Source: Clostridiaceae bacterium Marseille-Q4143 (GTDB taxonomy: Bacteria; Bacillota; Clostridia; Lachnospirales; Lachnospiraceae). From it: a stretch of 64,000 nt of DNA. Each line of letters opens with the position of its first letter. Position 1 is the first letter of the stretch. Below, one piece after another: positions 14,816-23,142 of the stretch. The notes under the pieces are model-generated. The model saw only the letters and a list, made by a program, of their open reading frames with translations. It was not told the DNA's origin and made no database searches. Location: NCBI GenBank assembly GCA_018228645.1, contig CP073693.1, forward strand, positions 1,802,253 to 1,866,252, given 5' to 3'. The position numbers were made by a program, and so were the translations under genes.

Positions 14816-16498
14816 ATGGCACGAGCAAAAAACAGAGGGTATCAGCAGAGTTTCTCTCCCTCTTACACAATCCGCCGCTGGCGGCTGGGCATCTATATCC
14901 GGCTTTCAAAGGAAGATTTGAAAAAAGGAAAAGACGATAGCAACAGCGTAAAGAACCAGCGTGACCTACTGAACGATTTTTACCGACGAAACATTGACGA
15001 GTTTGAAAGCATCACGGAATATGTGGATGATGGTCATACTGGAACGGACGCCAACCGTGAAGATTTTCAACGGCTCTTGGCGGATGTCATGAGTGGTAAA
15101 ATCAACTGCGTTATAGTAAAAGACCTGTCCCGCTTCGCACGAAATTATAGCGATGCCGGAAGTTTGATCGATAACCTGTTTGTTCAAATGGGTGTTCGCT
15201 TTATCAGCCTTGCTGAGAATGTGGACAGCTACAAGAACCCCGACAGCGTTTCAAATATCATCGTTCCCATTACAAACGTGATGAACGATAATTACTGCTA
15301 TCAGACTTCCAAAAAGATCCGGCAGGTATTTGACTACAAGCGGCGCAACGGCCAGTATATCGGAGCATTTGCTCCTTACGGCTATGTAAAGCACCCAAAG
15401 GACAAGCACAGGCTGATTGTTGATCCCGATGCTGCTGAAAATGTCAAACTCATTTTCACAATGCTTATTCAAGGGTCATCAAAACGTGCTATCGCGCTGT
15501 ACCTGAACGAACACGGCGTACCGAGCCCCTCGGCTTACAAGGTACAAAAGGGCTTGCCTGTTTCGACAAGAGGGTATGACGATCCTATGTGGGGAGTCCG
15601 CATGATCCACTCCATTCTTACCAATCCGACCTACACCGGGGATTTAGCCCAAGGCCGAAGCCGGGTGAAAAGCTACAAGGTACACCAGATTGAAGCTGTT
15701 CCACGCGAGGAATGGGTGGAAGTGGCTGGAACGCATGAGGCCATTATCGACTATGAAACTTTCGACAAGGTACAGGCTCTCTTACAGCGTGATACCCGTA
15801 CTTCCCCGAAAGGCCGTGAGGTACATTTATTCAGCGGCTTTCTGAAATGTGCCGATTGCGGGCGGGCCATTACCCGATGCGTTGGCAAGAACAACAATGT
15901 ATATTATTCTTGCTCAACCTACAAGAACCGTTCCCGGACAGCCTGCACCATGCACTCAATCAAGCATGAACGGCTGGAGGCTGCTGTTTTGTTCGCTGTA
16001 CAGCATCAGGTACATTTGGCTGTTTCCTACTCGGAAATCGTCACGCAGATCAATTCCGCTCCAATCAAAAAAAGCCAGTCTTACCGACTGGACGATCTGA
16101 TAGCTGCAAAAGAGCGGGAACTGACAAAGATAACACGCTACAAGCAATCTCTTTATCAGGACTGGAAAGACGGTGAAATCACCCAGCAGGAATACCGGGA
16201 TATGAAGGCTGACTATGAACGGCAGACTTCTGATATTTCCGCGGTGCTTACCCGGCTGAACGCTGAACGCGCAGAACTGGCAAACGGTGTGGACAACGAG
16301 CATCCTGCACTGGTAGCCTTTATGAAGTATCAGAACATTGAAGCCCTCAACCGTGAAATCTTGGTTGAACTTGTGGACTATATCAAGGTCTATGAAAACG
16401 GCAATATCAGCGTGAAATTCAAATTTGCTGACGAGCTCCGCAAGATTGCAGAGTACATTGAAATCAACACTACGGAAGATACCGCAGTAGCGGGCTAA
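14816..16498 (+). CDS. Large serine recombinase (integrase/excisionase) of the element
   Basis: A 560-residue recombinase. The N-terminal resolvase domain reads LGIYIRLSKED...SNSVKNQRDLL, with the catalytic Ser most likely in SNSVKNQR and the Arg cluster at KDLSRFARN. The middle recombinase domain contains FAPYGYVKHP and the zinc ribbon CADCGRAI...YYSCSTYK...C. A coiled-coil region follows near 415-490. It is of the TnpX/TndX group that integrates and excises elements through a circle. GGAAGGAGG precedes the ATG. As the last gene, it abuts the right end of the element. Confidence 0.92.
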   Translation: MARAKNRGYQQSFSPSYTIRRWRLGIYIRLSKEDLKKGKDDSNSVKNQRDLLNDFYRRNIDEFESITEYVDDGHTGTDANREDFQRLLADVMSGKINCVIVKDLSRFARNYSDAGSLIDNLFVQMGVRFISLAENVDSYKNPDSVSNIIVPITNVMNDNYCYQTSKKIRQVFDYKRRNGQYIGAFAPYGYVKHPKDKHRLIVDPDAAENVKLIFTMLIQGSSKRAIALYLNEHGVPSPSAYKVQKGLPVSTRGYDDPMWGVRMIHSILTNPTYTGDLAQGRSRVKSYKVHQIEAVPREEWVEVAGTHEAIIDYETFDKVQALLQRDTRTSPKGREVHLFSGFLKCADCGRAITRCVGKNNNVYYSCSTYKNRSRTACTMHSIKHERLEAAVLFAVQHQVHLAVSYSEIVTQINSAPIKKSQSYRLDDLIAAKERELTKITRYKQSLYQDWKDGEITQQEYRDMKADYERQTSDISAVLTRLNAERAELANGVDNEHPALVAFMKYQNIEALNREILVELVDYIKVYENGNISVKFKFADELRKIAEYIEINTTEDTAVAG

Positions 16499-16552
16499 CC
16501 CCCGCTACAAACCCCTTTGACAGTGTGTTTTCCTAATAGGCGCTAATCATAT
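16499..16552. mobile_element. Right attachment junction of the element
   Basis: The recombinase stop is followed by about 50 non-coding bases, then the truncated end of a convergent radical SAM gene. On the minus strand the reading CDLRY changes abruptly to Asp and stop (TATGATTAG). Normal SPASM domains continue with residues like ICGGGC. The crossover is therefore near 16,549, probably at a GA dinucleotide as in TnpX-type elements (inference). Confidence 0.7.
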
Positions 16553-17727
16553 CGTAAGTCACACTGATTACAAGGTACAAATGTTTCAATATTTGACAAT
16601 TTACGTGCAGTTTTTCTTAAACGTAATATTTCAGAAAACTCATTTTCACGTATATTACCATATTTTTTTACCTCATAAACCCGACCACAAAAGGATACAT
16701 TCCCCTGAGAATTTACCGTAAGAGAGCCATATCCACAATTACGAAATATTGTGTTATATTGATGATTTTTCACGAACAATGTTAATTCGTTATTGGGATA
16801 TATTTCCTCACAGAGTTTTTCTATAGTTTTTGCATAAGCAGCATTGCGTTCCTTAGAAGATCTCACTTCCCTGCCATCAATGATTTCGTTTCCGAAAATA
16901 ATCAAAAAATCTTTATCTTCATATTTATCCACCAAAGCATTGCAAAATTCTACATATTCATTAAAATATGTTTCAGCATAGCCGTATAGTGGAGTAATAA
17001 TGATGGACGTAAAAATATCTGCATTAAGGAATTGCTCTACTGTTTTCAGAGCTTTACCAAATGCACCTTTTCCCCTAATTTCAGCATTCACATCTTCGTT
17101 AAATCCATCAATGCTTATCTGAATTTCATCAATGTAAGGTTTGGCTTCTTCAAATAATGCTTTTGTCCAGGCCGTTCCATTTGATAACACTTGAGTATAC
17201 ATATTATATTCTTTTGCAATTACTAATGCTGGAACAAATGATTTAGATAAAGCAACTTCACCACCTGTTAAGATTAATTTTGTAGCACCAGCTTCGGCAC
17301 TTTTTTTAATCAGAGTAATGATTTCTTCTGTTGACAATTCATTTGTAAAAGAATTGTCTGCATACATAAAACAATGCTTACATCTCAAATTGCAATTGTT
17401 AGTTAAATAAATGCGTAATTCAAATGAATCGTCATCAAAAGATTCAAAAATATGTTCCAGATGTTTTCCTTCAATTTGAGCCAATACATATTTCACATCT
17501 TCTTCGTGACCGTCAAATTGTTTGAATGTATCATTAACTGTATTTTTACTAGAAATATATTGAAAAATATCCCGCTGTGTTTGAGTTTCCAAAACAATCC
17601 AACTCCCATTTTGGGGTGATATGTATAGCCAAAAACCATAACGGTGAATAAGTGTTATATCGGATGGTAAAGCGTATATTTTATTTTCATCAACGCTACA
17701 GACAAAGTGGTTATATTCAATATCCAT
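16543..17727 (-). pseudogene. Radical SAM/SPASM peptide-modifying enzyme, 3' end cut off by the element
   Basis: The 394-residue reading has an N-terminal region resembling peptide-recognition domains (about 1-100), then the radical SAM motif CNLRCKHC (Cys 112, 116, 119), which binds the 4Fe-4S cluster, and a GGEVALS segment. The C-terminal SPASM region has Cys in CGYGS, FCG and CNQCDLRY, and stops at once. SPASM proteins normally carry further cysteines after this point, so the end is lost to element insertion. The gene follows a small Cys-rich peptide gene on the same strand, the usual layout for thioether-forming RiPP maturases. Excision of the element could restore it. Confidence 0.85.
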
Positions 17728-17745
17728 AAAAATTCTCCTTATAAG

Positions 17746-17785
17746 TCAAACAAGGTCAATGATAAACATCATTGACCTTGTTTGA
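17746..17785 (-). terminator. 18-bp perfect hairpin between peptide gene and radical SAM gene
   Basis: Arms of 18 bases (17746-17763 and 17768-17785) with a four-base loop match without error. There is no long T-run, and the radical SAM ribosome site lies right behind it. It probably stabilises the peptide transcript or reduces read-through, giving far more precursor than enzyme. Confidence 0.75.
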
Positions 17786-17797
17786 AACCGAATGCAA

Positions 17798-17908
17798 TTA
17801 ACGGGTGCCAGTTTTTCTGCAATTACCTACGCATCTGCCACCGATCGTTCTGGAGCAAGATGTGTTTGTACCAAACATTTTTTTGGCATTATCCTTGTTT
17901 GCTGTCAT
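17798..17908 (-). CDS. Putative RiPP precursor peptide, 36 aa
   Basis: A short gene with a strong GGAGGTG ribosome site six bases before its ATG and a good promoter further upstream. The peptide starts MTANKDNAKKMFGTNTS and ends with a compact Cys core, CSRTIGGRCVGNC, followed by a basic tail (RKTGTR). Leader-like first half, three Cys in the second half and a radical SAM/SPASM gene immediately downstream fit a sactipeptide- or ranthipeptide-like thioether product. The exact class is not recognised. It may be a bacteriocin or a signal peptide. The modifying enzyme is currently truncated, so the peptide may be made but not matured. Confidence 0.7.
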   Translation of the reverse strand: MTANKDNAKKMFGTNTSCSRTIGGRCVGNCRKTGTR

Positions 17909-17954
17909 GTTATTCACCTCCGCTAAAGCTTTGCTTAACATCACTGTTACATTA

Positions 17955-17982
17955 AGTATACTTTTTTGGAAATATTTGTCAA
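17955..17982 (-). promoter_or_regulatory. Strong promoter of the peptide gene
   Basis: On the minus strand: TTGACA (17977-17982), a 16-base spacer and TATACT (17955-17960), near-consensus boxes about 47 bases before the ATG. Confidence 0.75.
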
Positions 17983-18067
17983 GTGGTTAAAAAATAACTA
18001 TTGCTTAAAAAACTTGAATTTAACTTGTTTTTGAACACAATTGAAATATAATAAAAATTAAATCCGT

Positions 18068-18394
18068 ATGCTTTTCAATACAATTTTCCAGTTTCAGAAA
18101 AAACTCAGGGAAGAGTCAGATGAACTATCTGAATTTAAAAAGAAGGGACGGGCTGCATTGCCGGATACACTTCAAAGCAATTTTGACGCTCTCTGGGATA
18201 AGTGTGCCAGTATTGGTCTGTTTATTGTAACTGTTGGAGAACTCGGATTCTGGTTGGTCGATTATGGACTAGGGAGGCTTTCAAAGAAATCTAAGTGGAT
18301 ATCAACGGCATTGGACAAGGTATTTGGCATTGAGCATGATGAAGATAAGGCTATCTGGAAGTTTGTTGATGCTCTAAAAACCTTTTTTGATTAG
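18068..18394 (+). CDS. Hypothetical protein, 108 aa
   Basis: The product has a charged helical N-terminus (QKKLREESDELSEFKKKGR), one hydrophobic stretch (ASIGLFIVTVGELGFWLVDYGL) that may be a membrane helix, and a charged end. There is no clear ribosome site before the ATG, so this may be the remnant of a longer gene. It is divergent from the peptide gene and convergent with the STAND gene. No family recognised. Confidence 0.45.
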   Translation: MLFNTIFQFQKKLREESDELSEFKKKGRAALPDTLQSNFDALWDKCASIGLFIVTVGELGFWLVDYGLGRLSKKSKWISTALDKVFGIEHDEDKAIWKFVDALKTFFD

Positions 18395-18426
18395 CTAACA
18401 GAACCATCGACCTGTCAGGCTATCGC

Positions 18427-18458
18427 TCAGGAGCAGGTGGGAAACCGCCTGCTCCTGA
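18427..18458. terminator. Bidirectional hairpin between convergent genes
   Basis: TCAGGAGCAGGTGG and CCGCCTGCTCCTGA (one G-T pair) around a GAAA loop, between the hypothetical gene and the STAND gene. Confidence 0.6.
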
Positions 18459-18509
18459 TGCTGTATTAATGTCTCTTTCACACACTTGCATCGCTTGGCA
18501 ATACGCTTC

Positions 18510-20825
18510 CTACCTCTCGAATATATACTCTATCTCCCGGTTATCGTATTCTTGATCGCGATACTCCTCGTAATAATCCTCCGGCACATCGCTCAGGTAA
18601 CTTTCCACCAGATCTTCGCTTCCGCTAACATCTACATCAAGGGTATCTACAAATGAGGCGTCCGCCAGGTCTTCTGGAAGTTTTGCGAGAAGGTCATATA
18701 TTTCATCTTTCACCTGATCTTCCACAATATTTTTGATTTTAAAGGCAGCACCATCGCCATCAATGTAGTCTTCATATGAACCATATTCTCTATGGTCCGC
18801 CACGATAGACGCCACATCAATGTCATAATTTGCAGCCGGTACATCCGAACAATAGAAATCAACGGACTCTTTCAGCGCCTGCCTAGCAAGTTTTATGTAT
18901 GGATTTCGTTCCTCTCCGGTGAACAAATCGTCAATTTTCTGAAGCAATATCACCATATCATCCAGATACTGATCTTCCAAAATTTTCTGAAGCTCTGATA
19001 AATCCCTTACCATCTGATCCAGTCCATAGAACGCACGCATCTCCGAGTCCAATATCAAGGGGATGATCATCCTTTCGTGCAGTCGAAAACCATCAGGTGT
19101 TATAATGTCATGCGCGCTCCGAGTATATGACATTAAGAAAGACTGATACCGAATATCCATGACCTGATGCTCAGCACAGTAGCCTACAATAAAATCTGTT
19201 CTTCCTCGTTCATTTTCAAACACATAATTCAGAATTTCACCATTTGCGAACAGTTGCTGGAACGTTGTCTTTCGCTGTACTTCACTCATCAGACGATATA
19301 GCTGGGATACACTGATCGCATTTTTCAATATTTCCTGTTTATCTGGCTCATTATTCTCCAGATAGGAGGCGAGAAAATCATTGACGGATGGATTCACAAC
19401 CGAAATCATTTTCTTTCCACGCCAGTCAATGATTTGAATCATTGATTCCTGCAGGCGGGCGACGGCTTGGCGGAAATGATTAATACTGTGATCTATCCCT
19501 GGTATTCGGCTGATTAGATATTCGTAACATCGTTTCAGGTGTTCAGCAGAAACTGTGGTATTTGTCAACGAATACAGTGTCATCAGAAGCATCCGGTCTG
19601 AAGCTGCCAGTCTATGTTCATATTCATTTTTCCAGATCTGTTCCGGATAGTCCAGACATTGCATAATAAAATCAAAATAGTGAGCCGGTTTTACTGATTC
19701 CAGCTGCTGTCTGCTGCACACAAACTCCACAATACGCGGATTATAATTTTTGTGCCTTACGATCTGTAGATAACGCTTGTTCTTCCTGATCTCCGCCCGG
19801 TATGGCGCCGGTACCTCTCCAAAATAAAGATGATGATAAAAAATCCTGGCTTTTTCCACGTCAGAAATTTGAGACATGTCAATAACGTAGGCCTTATATT
19901 CTTTGCGGTCCAGACTATTTACCAGTGCGGGTGTCCGTTCCTGTGCTTCCCGATAAATCGTTACCCTGGAATTCATGATAAGAACCTTGTTAGGATTCAT
20001 CTTAATATGCCGAATCAGGGATAACAGCTCATTTTCCTGTGTTTCCTTCATGCTGAAATAGGCCTGCCCAAAGCAATCATCCAAAAGGATCACCTCTTTT
20101 GTCTCACGTGACTGTGACAGCGCTTTCTTTAATCCAGCCAGATCAGCTCCATCTGTAGTATAACGTACCCGATATCCCTGCGCTGCATAATACAGCACCA
20201 GCATCTGCGATGTGATCGTCTTCCCCACTCCCGGCGCTCCGATGATAATCAACACATTATTTTTCTGCAGACACTCAAGTGCCTGATCATAGGCCCTGGT
20301 CTGTACGAACAGATTTGCTCTGCTTTGAATGTCATACAACATTGCCTCACTGTCAATACAGATATCATTTGTCAGAATTGTGGTTAAAATGTTGGTGGAT
20401 TCCAACCAAAGTTTAAAATGCCTGCGCAGAATCTCTGCATTTTCTTCCTGCTCCAGGAAATCGTTCAACTCCGTCAATGCAATAATATTGGCAGACGAAT
20501 CCATATAATCCTGAAACAGCGTATAGATTTCCTTCTTATTATTTACCGTCAGTTCTTTCGAACAACAGATATAATACTGTTTTGGATGCAATGCCTGCAC
20601 CTTCGGAACCTCTTTTTTCAGAGAGGCTATCAATCCACGCACATCTGTTGCAATGTAATGTTTCACCTGCACGACAATATTTTTCTGCCAGGCATGATCC
20701 GTCAGGTCGACGCCATCATCCTGCCCCGGACCAAACCGCTCCAGATGAACCTTCAGCATGGCAGACATCACATCTTTACATAAGTATTCAAATTCCAGAT
20801 CACTTAAATTGGCAAAATTCAGCAT
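18510..20825 (-). CDS. Mrr-like nuclease fused to STAND ATPase, putative defence protein
   Basis: A 771-residue protein. The N-terminal domain (about 1-140) carries a PD-(D/E)XK nuclease signature of the Mrr kind: DDGVD (36-40) and QVK (53-55). An NTPase follows, with Walker A GAPGVGKT (196-203) and Walker B EVILLDD (244-250), resembling the nSTAND3 group. The rest is helical, with a very acidic C-terminus. STAND ATPases with nuclease heads are anti-phage sensors that cut DNA when triggered; here that is inferred from domains and neighbours. GGAG lies before the ATG. It is the first gene of a likely defence island. Confidence 0.8.
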   Translation of the reverse strand: MLNFANLSDLEFEYLCKDVMSAMLKVHLERFGPGQDDGVDLTDHAWQKNIVVQVKHYIATDVRGLIASLKKEVPKVQALHPKQYYICCSKELTVNNKKEIYTLFQDYMDSSANIIALTELNDFLEQEENAEILRRHFKLWLESTNILTTILTNDICIDSEAMLYDIQSRANLFVQTRAYDQALECLQKNNVLIIIGAPGVGKTITSQMLVLYYAAQGYRVRYTTDGADLAGLKKALSQSRETKEVILLDDCFGQAYFSMKETQENELLSLIRHIKMNPNKVLIMNSRVTIYREAQERTPALVNSLDRKEYKAYVIDMSQISDVEKARIFYHHLYFGEVPAPYRAEIRKNKRYLQIVRHKNYNPRIVEFVCSRQQLESVKPAHYFDFIMQCLDYPEQIWKNEYEHRLAASDRMLLMTLYSLTNTTVSAEHLKRCYEYLISRIPGIDHSINHFRQAVARLQESMIQIIDWRGKKMISVVNPSVNDFLASYLENNEPDKQEILKNAISVSQLYRLMSEVQRKTTFQQLFANGEILNYVFENERGRTDFIVGYCAEHQVMDIRYQSFLMSYTRSAHDIITPDGFRLHERMIIPLILDSEMRAFYGLDQMVRDLSELQKILEDQYLDDMVILLQKIDDLFTGEERNPYIKLARQALKESVDFYCSDVPAANYDIDVASIVADHREYGSYEDYIDGDGAAFKIKNIVEDQVKDEIYDLLAKLPEDLADASFVDTLDVDVSGSEDLVESYLSDVPEDYYEEYRDQEYDNREIEYIFER

Positions 20826-21061
20826 CTTTTATCTCCAATGGAATCAATTCGCGCAGATTGTCCGCATAAATTGTTTTTTGTTGTTTCCTCTACTTCAATA
20901 GTATATCATACATTCTGCCACCGCAAAAAATCTTTTACACATTTCTAAAAAACGCAAAATAAAAGCAAATAGTATGATAAAATAAATAAGTACCAGCTAT
21001 GAAGGCATAGAAATAAAGTGAAATAACAGAAGATATTTCCTGTGAGGAGGGATGATTAGGT

Positions 21062-21464
21062 ATGGTAGATTTTAAATTTCGATACAAGATAACATATATA
21101 GACGGACAAAACTATGACAGAAAGCACGTTTTGAATGTCTAGGTTACAGAGGAAGAATACAAATCAATCATACAGGGAGTTCTGCAGGGAATAGAGATAA
21201 AGGATAATCCGAAGATACCGGATGTGATTTCCAGGATGACGGAGACGGTGGAGTATGTAGATCGCTGGACAAGTATCAATGGAGCCAGCCGTACTGCTCT
21301 ACTGAAAAATCCAAGAAAAAATGGTACTTTATCGCAGTGATGGATTATCCGTCACTATCAGCAGCTATTTTGGAGAGGTGACCATACAGGATTCCAGAGA
21401 AAAGAATACCAGTCATGTGATGTCGACGGATTATTTTATTGATCAGATATTGAGATATACATAG
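21062..21464 (+). pseudogene. Decayed gene with amber stop and frameshift
   Basis: A GAGGAGGG ribosome site precedes an ATG at 21062. The reading (VDFKFRYKITYIDGQNYDRK) meets TAG at 21140-21142, continues in frame as VTEEEYKSIIQGVLQGIEIK and ends at TGA 21338-21340. A shift of frame near 21,320 extends it as LYRSDGLSVTISSYFGEV up to TAG 21462-21464. Two lesions in a row suggest a dead gene. No family recognised. Confidence 0.45.
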
Positions 21465-21474
21465 TTATAAGTCT

Positions 21475-21642
21475 ATGATTTTGAGTTCTATTTGTTATAC
21501 AGGAAATGTCGCAGGAACCGGAGGCACCACCGATGCAAGAAGAAGGACACAAATTGCAATGGCAATCAGAGCGGGTTTTGATTTCAATATTTTGGAAGAA
21601 AATGAGATATTGTACCATAGTGGGGAGGGTGTGAAAAAATGA
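21475..21642 (+). CDS. Possible small protein or gene remnant, 55 aa
   Basis: The reading ends in an ATGA overlap with the next gene, suggesting translational coupling. It contains TGNVAGTGGTTDARRRTQIA and AGFDFNILEENEI. There is no clear ribosome site before the ATG at 21475, and the upstream neighbour is decayed, so this may be the tail of a lost gene. Confidence 0.35.
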   Translation: MILSSICYTGNVAGTGGTTDARRRTQIAMAIRAGFDFNILEENEILYHSGEGVKK

Positions 21643-23087
21643 AAATAAACATATCCGAGTGTGATCTTTCACAATCCTTATATACGCTGATCAATTGCTG
21701 TTCCACTACAGGGAATGCCACAATTTCTTTATATGAGAAAGAAAGCAATTGGATCAATGCCAATGGAGCAGTGCCTTTCCTGTATCAAAAAGGAACCATG
21801 CAATGGAGAGTTCCGCTGGAAAAGGCGCAATTAAGTGATCTGGTGAAGACATTTCAAATGAATACGGGATGTCAGATGGCATTCGAAATAGTAGAAACGC
21901 AGTTCTGGTCATCATGGAAACTGAATGAGGACAAGCTTTTAAAATGCTTTTTGAAATATTGGAAAAGTGAGATTCGGTTATGGGGACCGGGACGGGTTCG
22001 GATATCCGGAAATGCAGTAAAGAATTTTGTTCAAAGTACGGGTGTATTGCCGTACATGGTGTTTCATGCCATATGGATCAGGGATTTCTATACGCTGGAT
22101 GAATTTTGTGAACTGTTTTCGGTAGAAAAGGAAACAGGAAAGCAGATTTTGCGGGCAGCAGGGTATGGACAAAAGAGCTGCGATACGTCATGGCAGATAA
22201 ACTGGAATAGAAGAGCTGATGTGGAAAAATGTCTGCAGAGTGCAGAAGATGCTGTAAAACAGCTTGGGCCGCTGGTGGAAGGATATAATCGGGGCAGAAA
22301 TGGAATAGCTAGAAGTATAGCTGCGTTTGGAGAGTGGATAAAAAGCAAAGGAGAAAAATTTGGATTTCAGACCAATGCGATAAGCAGTTATGATGAACCT
22401 GCCTATGGAAAGAGAACAGAATGGCCGGAGCATCTCCTGATTGCATTTATTTGTCTGGTGATGTTGGCTTTCTCTGTGTTTGTAATAAAAAGTTTCTCTG
22501 ATCAGCTGCGAATGGCACAGGGGGAAAGCCTGGATACTATATACGGATTCTGGAGCGGAATCGTAGGCGCATTGCTGGCGGGACTTGTCACTATCTTTAC
22601 GACTTATTTCATTATTCGGAGAAGCTATAAAGTTGATTACCATGCAGAACGAATTGCGGCAATGCCGTTTTTTACGGTTAAAACAGTATCCATTGACTTT
22701 TCGCTGGAAAAAGATCTTCCAGAAGAAGTCGAGAACATAAGAAAGAAAAACGCATGCGACTGTATAGATGGAAGCCTGGATCACAATTATATGATGATTT
22801 CGATTAAAAATCAGGGAAGAGGGCCGGCATACCATGTAGAGATCGCAGGCAGATGGCCAGACTACGAAGATGCTTCCAGCCGAAGCATTATGGTAGATGA
22901 TCAGAAATATCTTCTGATCCCATTTTATGAAGCAGAGAGAGTAAGATTGACATATTACGATTTGTATGGGAACTTTTATAGCCAGGAATTTTATGGAAAT
23001 GTAAATGAGACGAGAAACTATATGAGGTTCGAAAGCGATCCGCCAAGGCTGGAATTGCGAACGAATAGAATTCGGTACAGGCAATAA
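21639..23087 (+). CDS. Two-helix membrane protein of unknown function
   Basis: The 482-residue product has a soluble N-terminal part (about 1-265), two adjacent membrane helices (about 267-290, LLIAFICLVMLAFSVFVI; about 308-332, FWSGIVGALLAGLVTIFTTYFII) and a cytosolic C-terminal domain of about 150 residues with beta-strand character. GGAGGG precedes the ATG, which overlaps the upstream stop. No family recognised. Position between a STAND protein and SIR2/HNH genes makes a defence role plausible. Confidence 0.65.
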   Translation: MKINISECDLSQSLYTLINCCSTTGNATISLYEKESNWINANGAVPFLYQKGTMQWRVPLEKAQLSDLVKTFQMNTGCQMAFEIVETQFWSSWKLNEDKLLKCFLKYWKSEIRLWGPGRVRISGNAVKNFVQSTGVLPYMVFHAIWIRDFYTLDEFCELFSVEKETGKQILRAAGYGQKSCDTSWQINWNRRADVEKCLQSAEDAVKQLGPLVEGYNRGRNGIARSIAAFGEWIKSKGEKFGFQTNAISSYDEPAYGKRTEWPEHLLIAFICLVMLAFSVFVIKSFSDQLRMAQGESLDTIYGFWSGIVGALLAGLVTIFTTYFIIRRSYKVDYHAERIAAMPFFTVKTVSIDFSLEKDLPEEVENIRKKNACDCIDGSLDHNYMMISIKNQGRGPAYHVEIAGRWPDYEDASSRSIMVDDQKYLLIPFYEAERVRLTYYDLYGNFYSQEFYGNVNETRNYMRFESDPPRLELRTNRIRYRQ

Positions 23088-23142
23088 CAGAAAATGCTAC
23101 ACAAATTTAAAGATTAAGTATTTAGAAGGGTACCATTGTTTT

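Larger units (their letters stand above)
1..16552. mobile_element. Integrative mobilizable/conjugative element, right part (left end outside window)
   Basis: This stretch holds MobC, a relaxase, small element-type genes, a cargo transporter block, a sigma-like regulator, a DUF6870 protein and a large serine recombinase as the last gene. It is visibly GC-richer than the DNA to its right. Six copies of one palindrome (or half-palindrome) occur only here. The right limit lies within about 16,499-16,552, because the following radical SAM gene is cut off there. No type IV secretion genes are visible, so whether it is self-conjugative or only mobilizable depends on sequence to the left. Confidence 0.85.

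Noticed and set aside
22188..23084. Minus-strand 298-codon open frame
   Set aside because: Lies entirely opposite the two-helix membrane-protein gene, which has a good start, ribosome site and membrane topology; the antisense text is Cys/Ser/Ile/His-rich and not protein-like.
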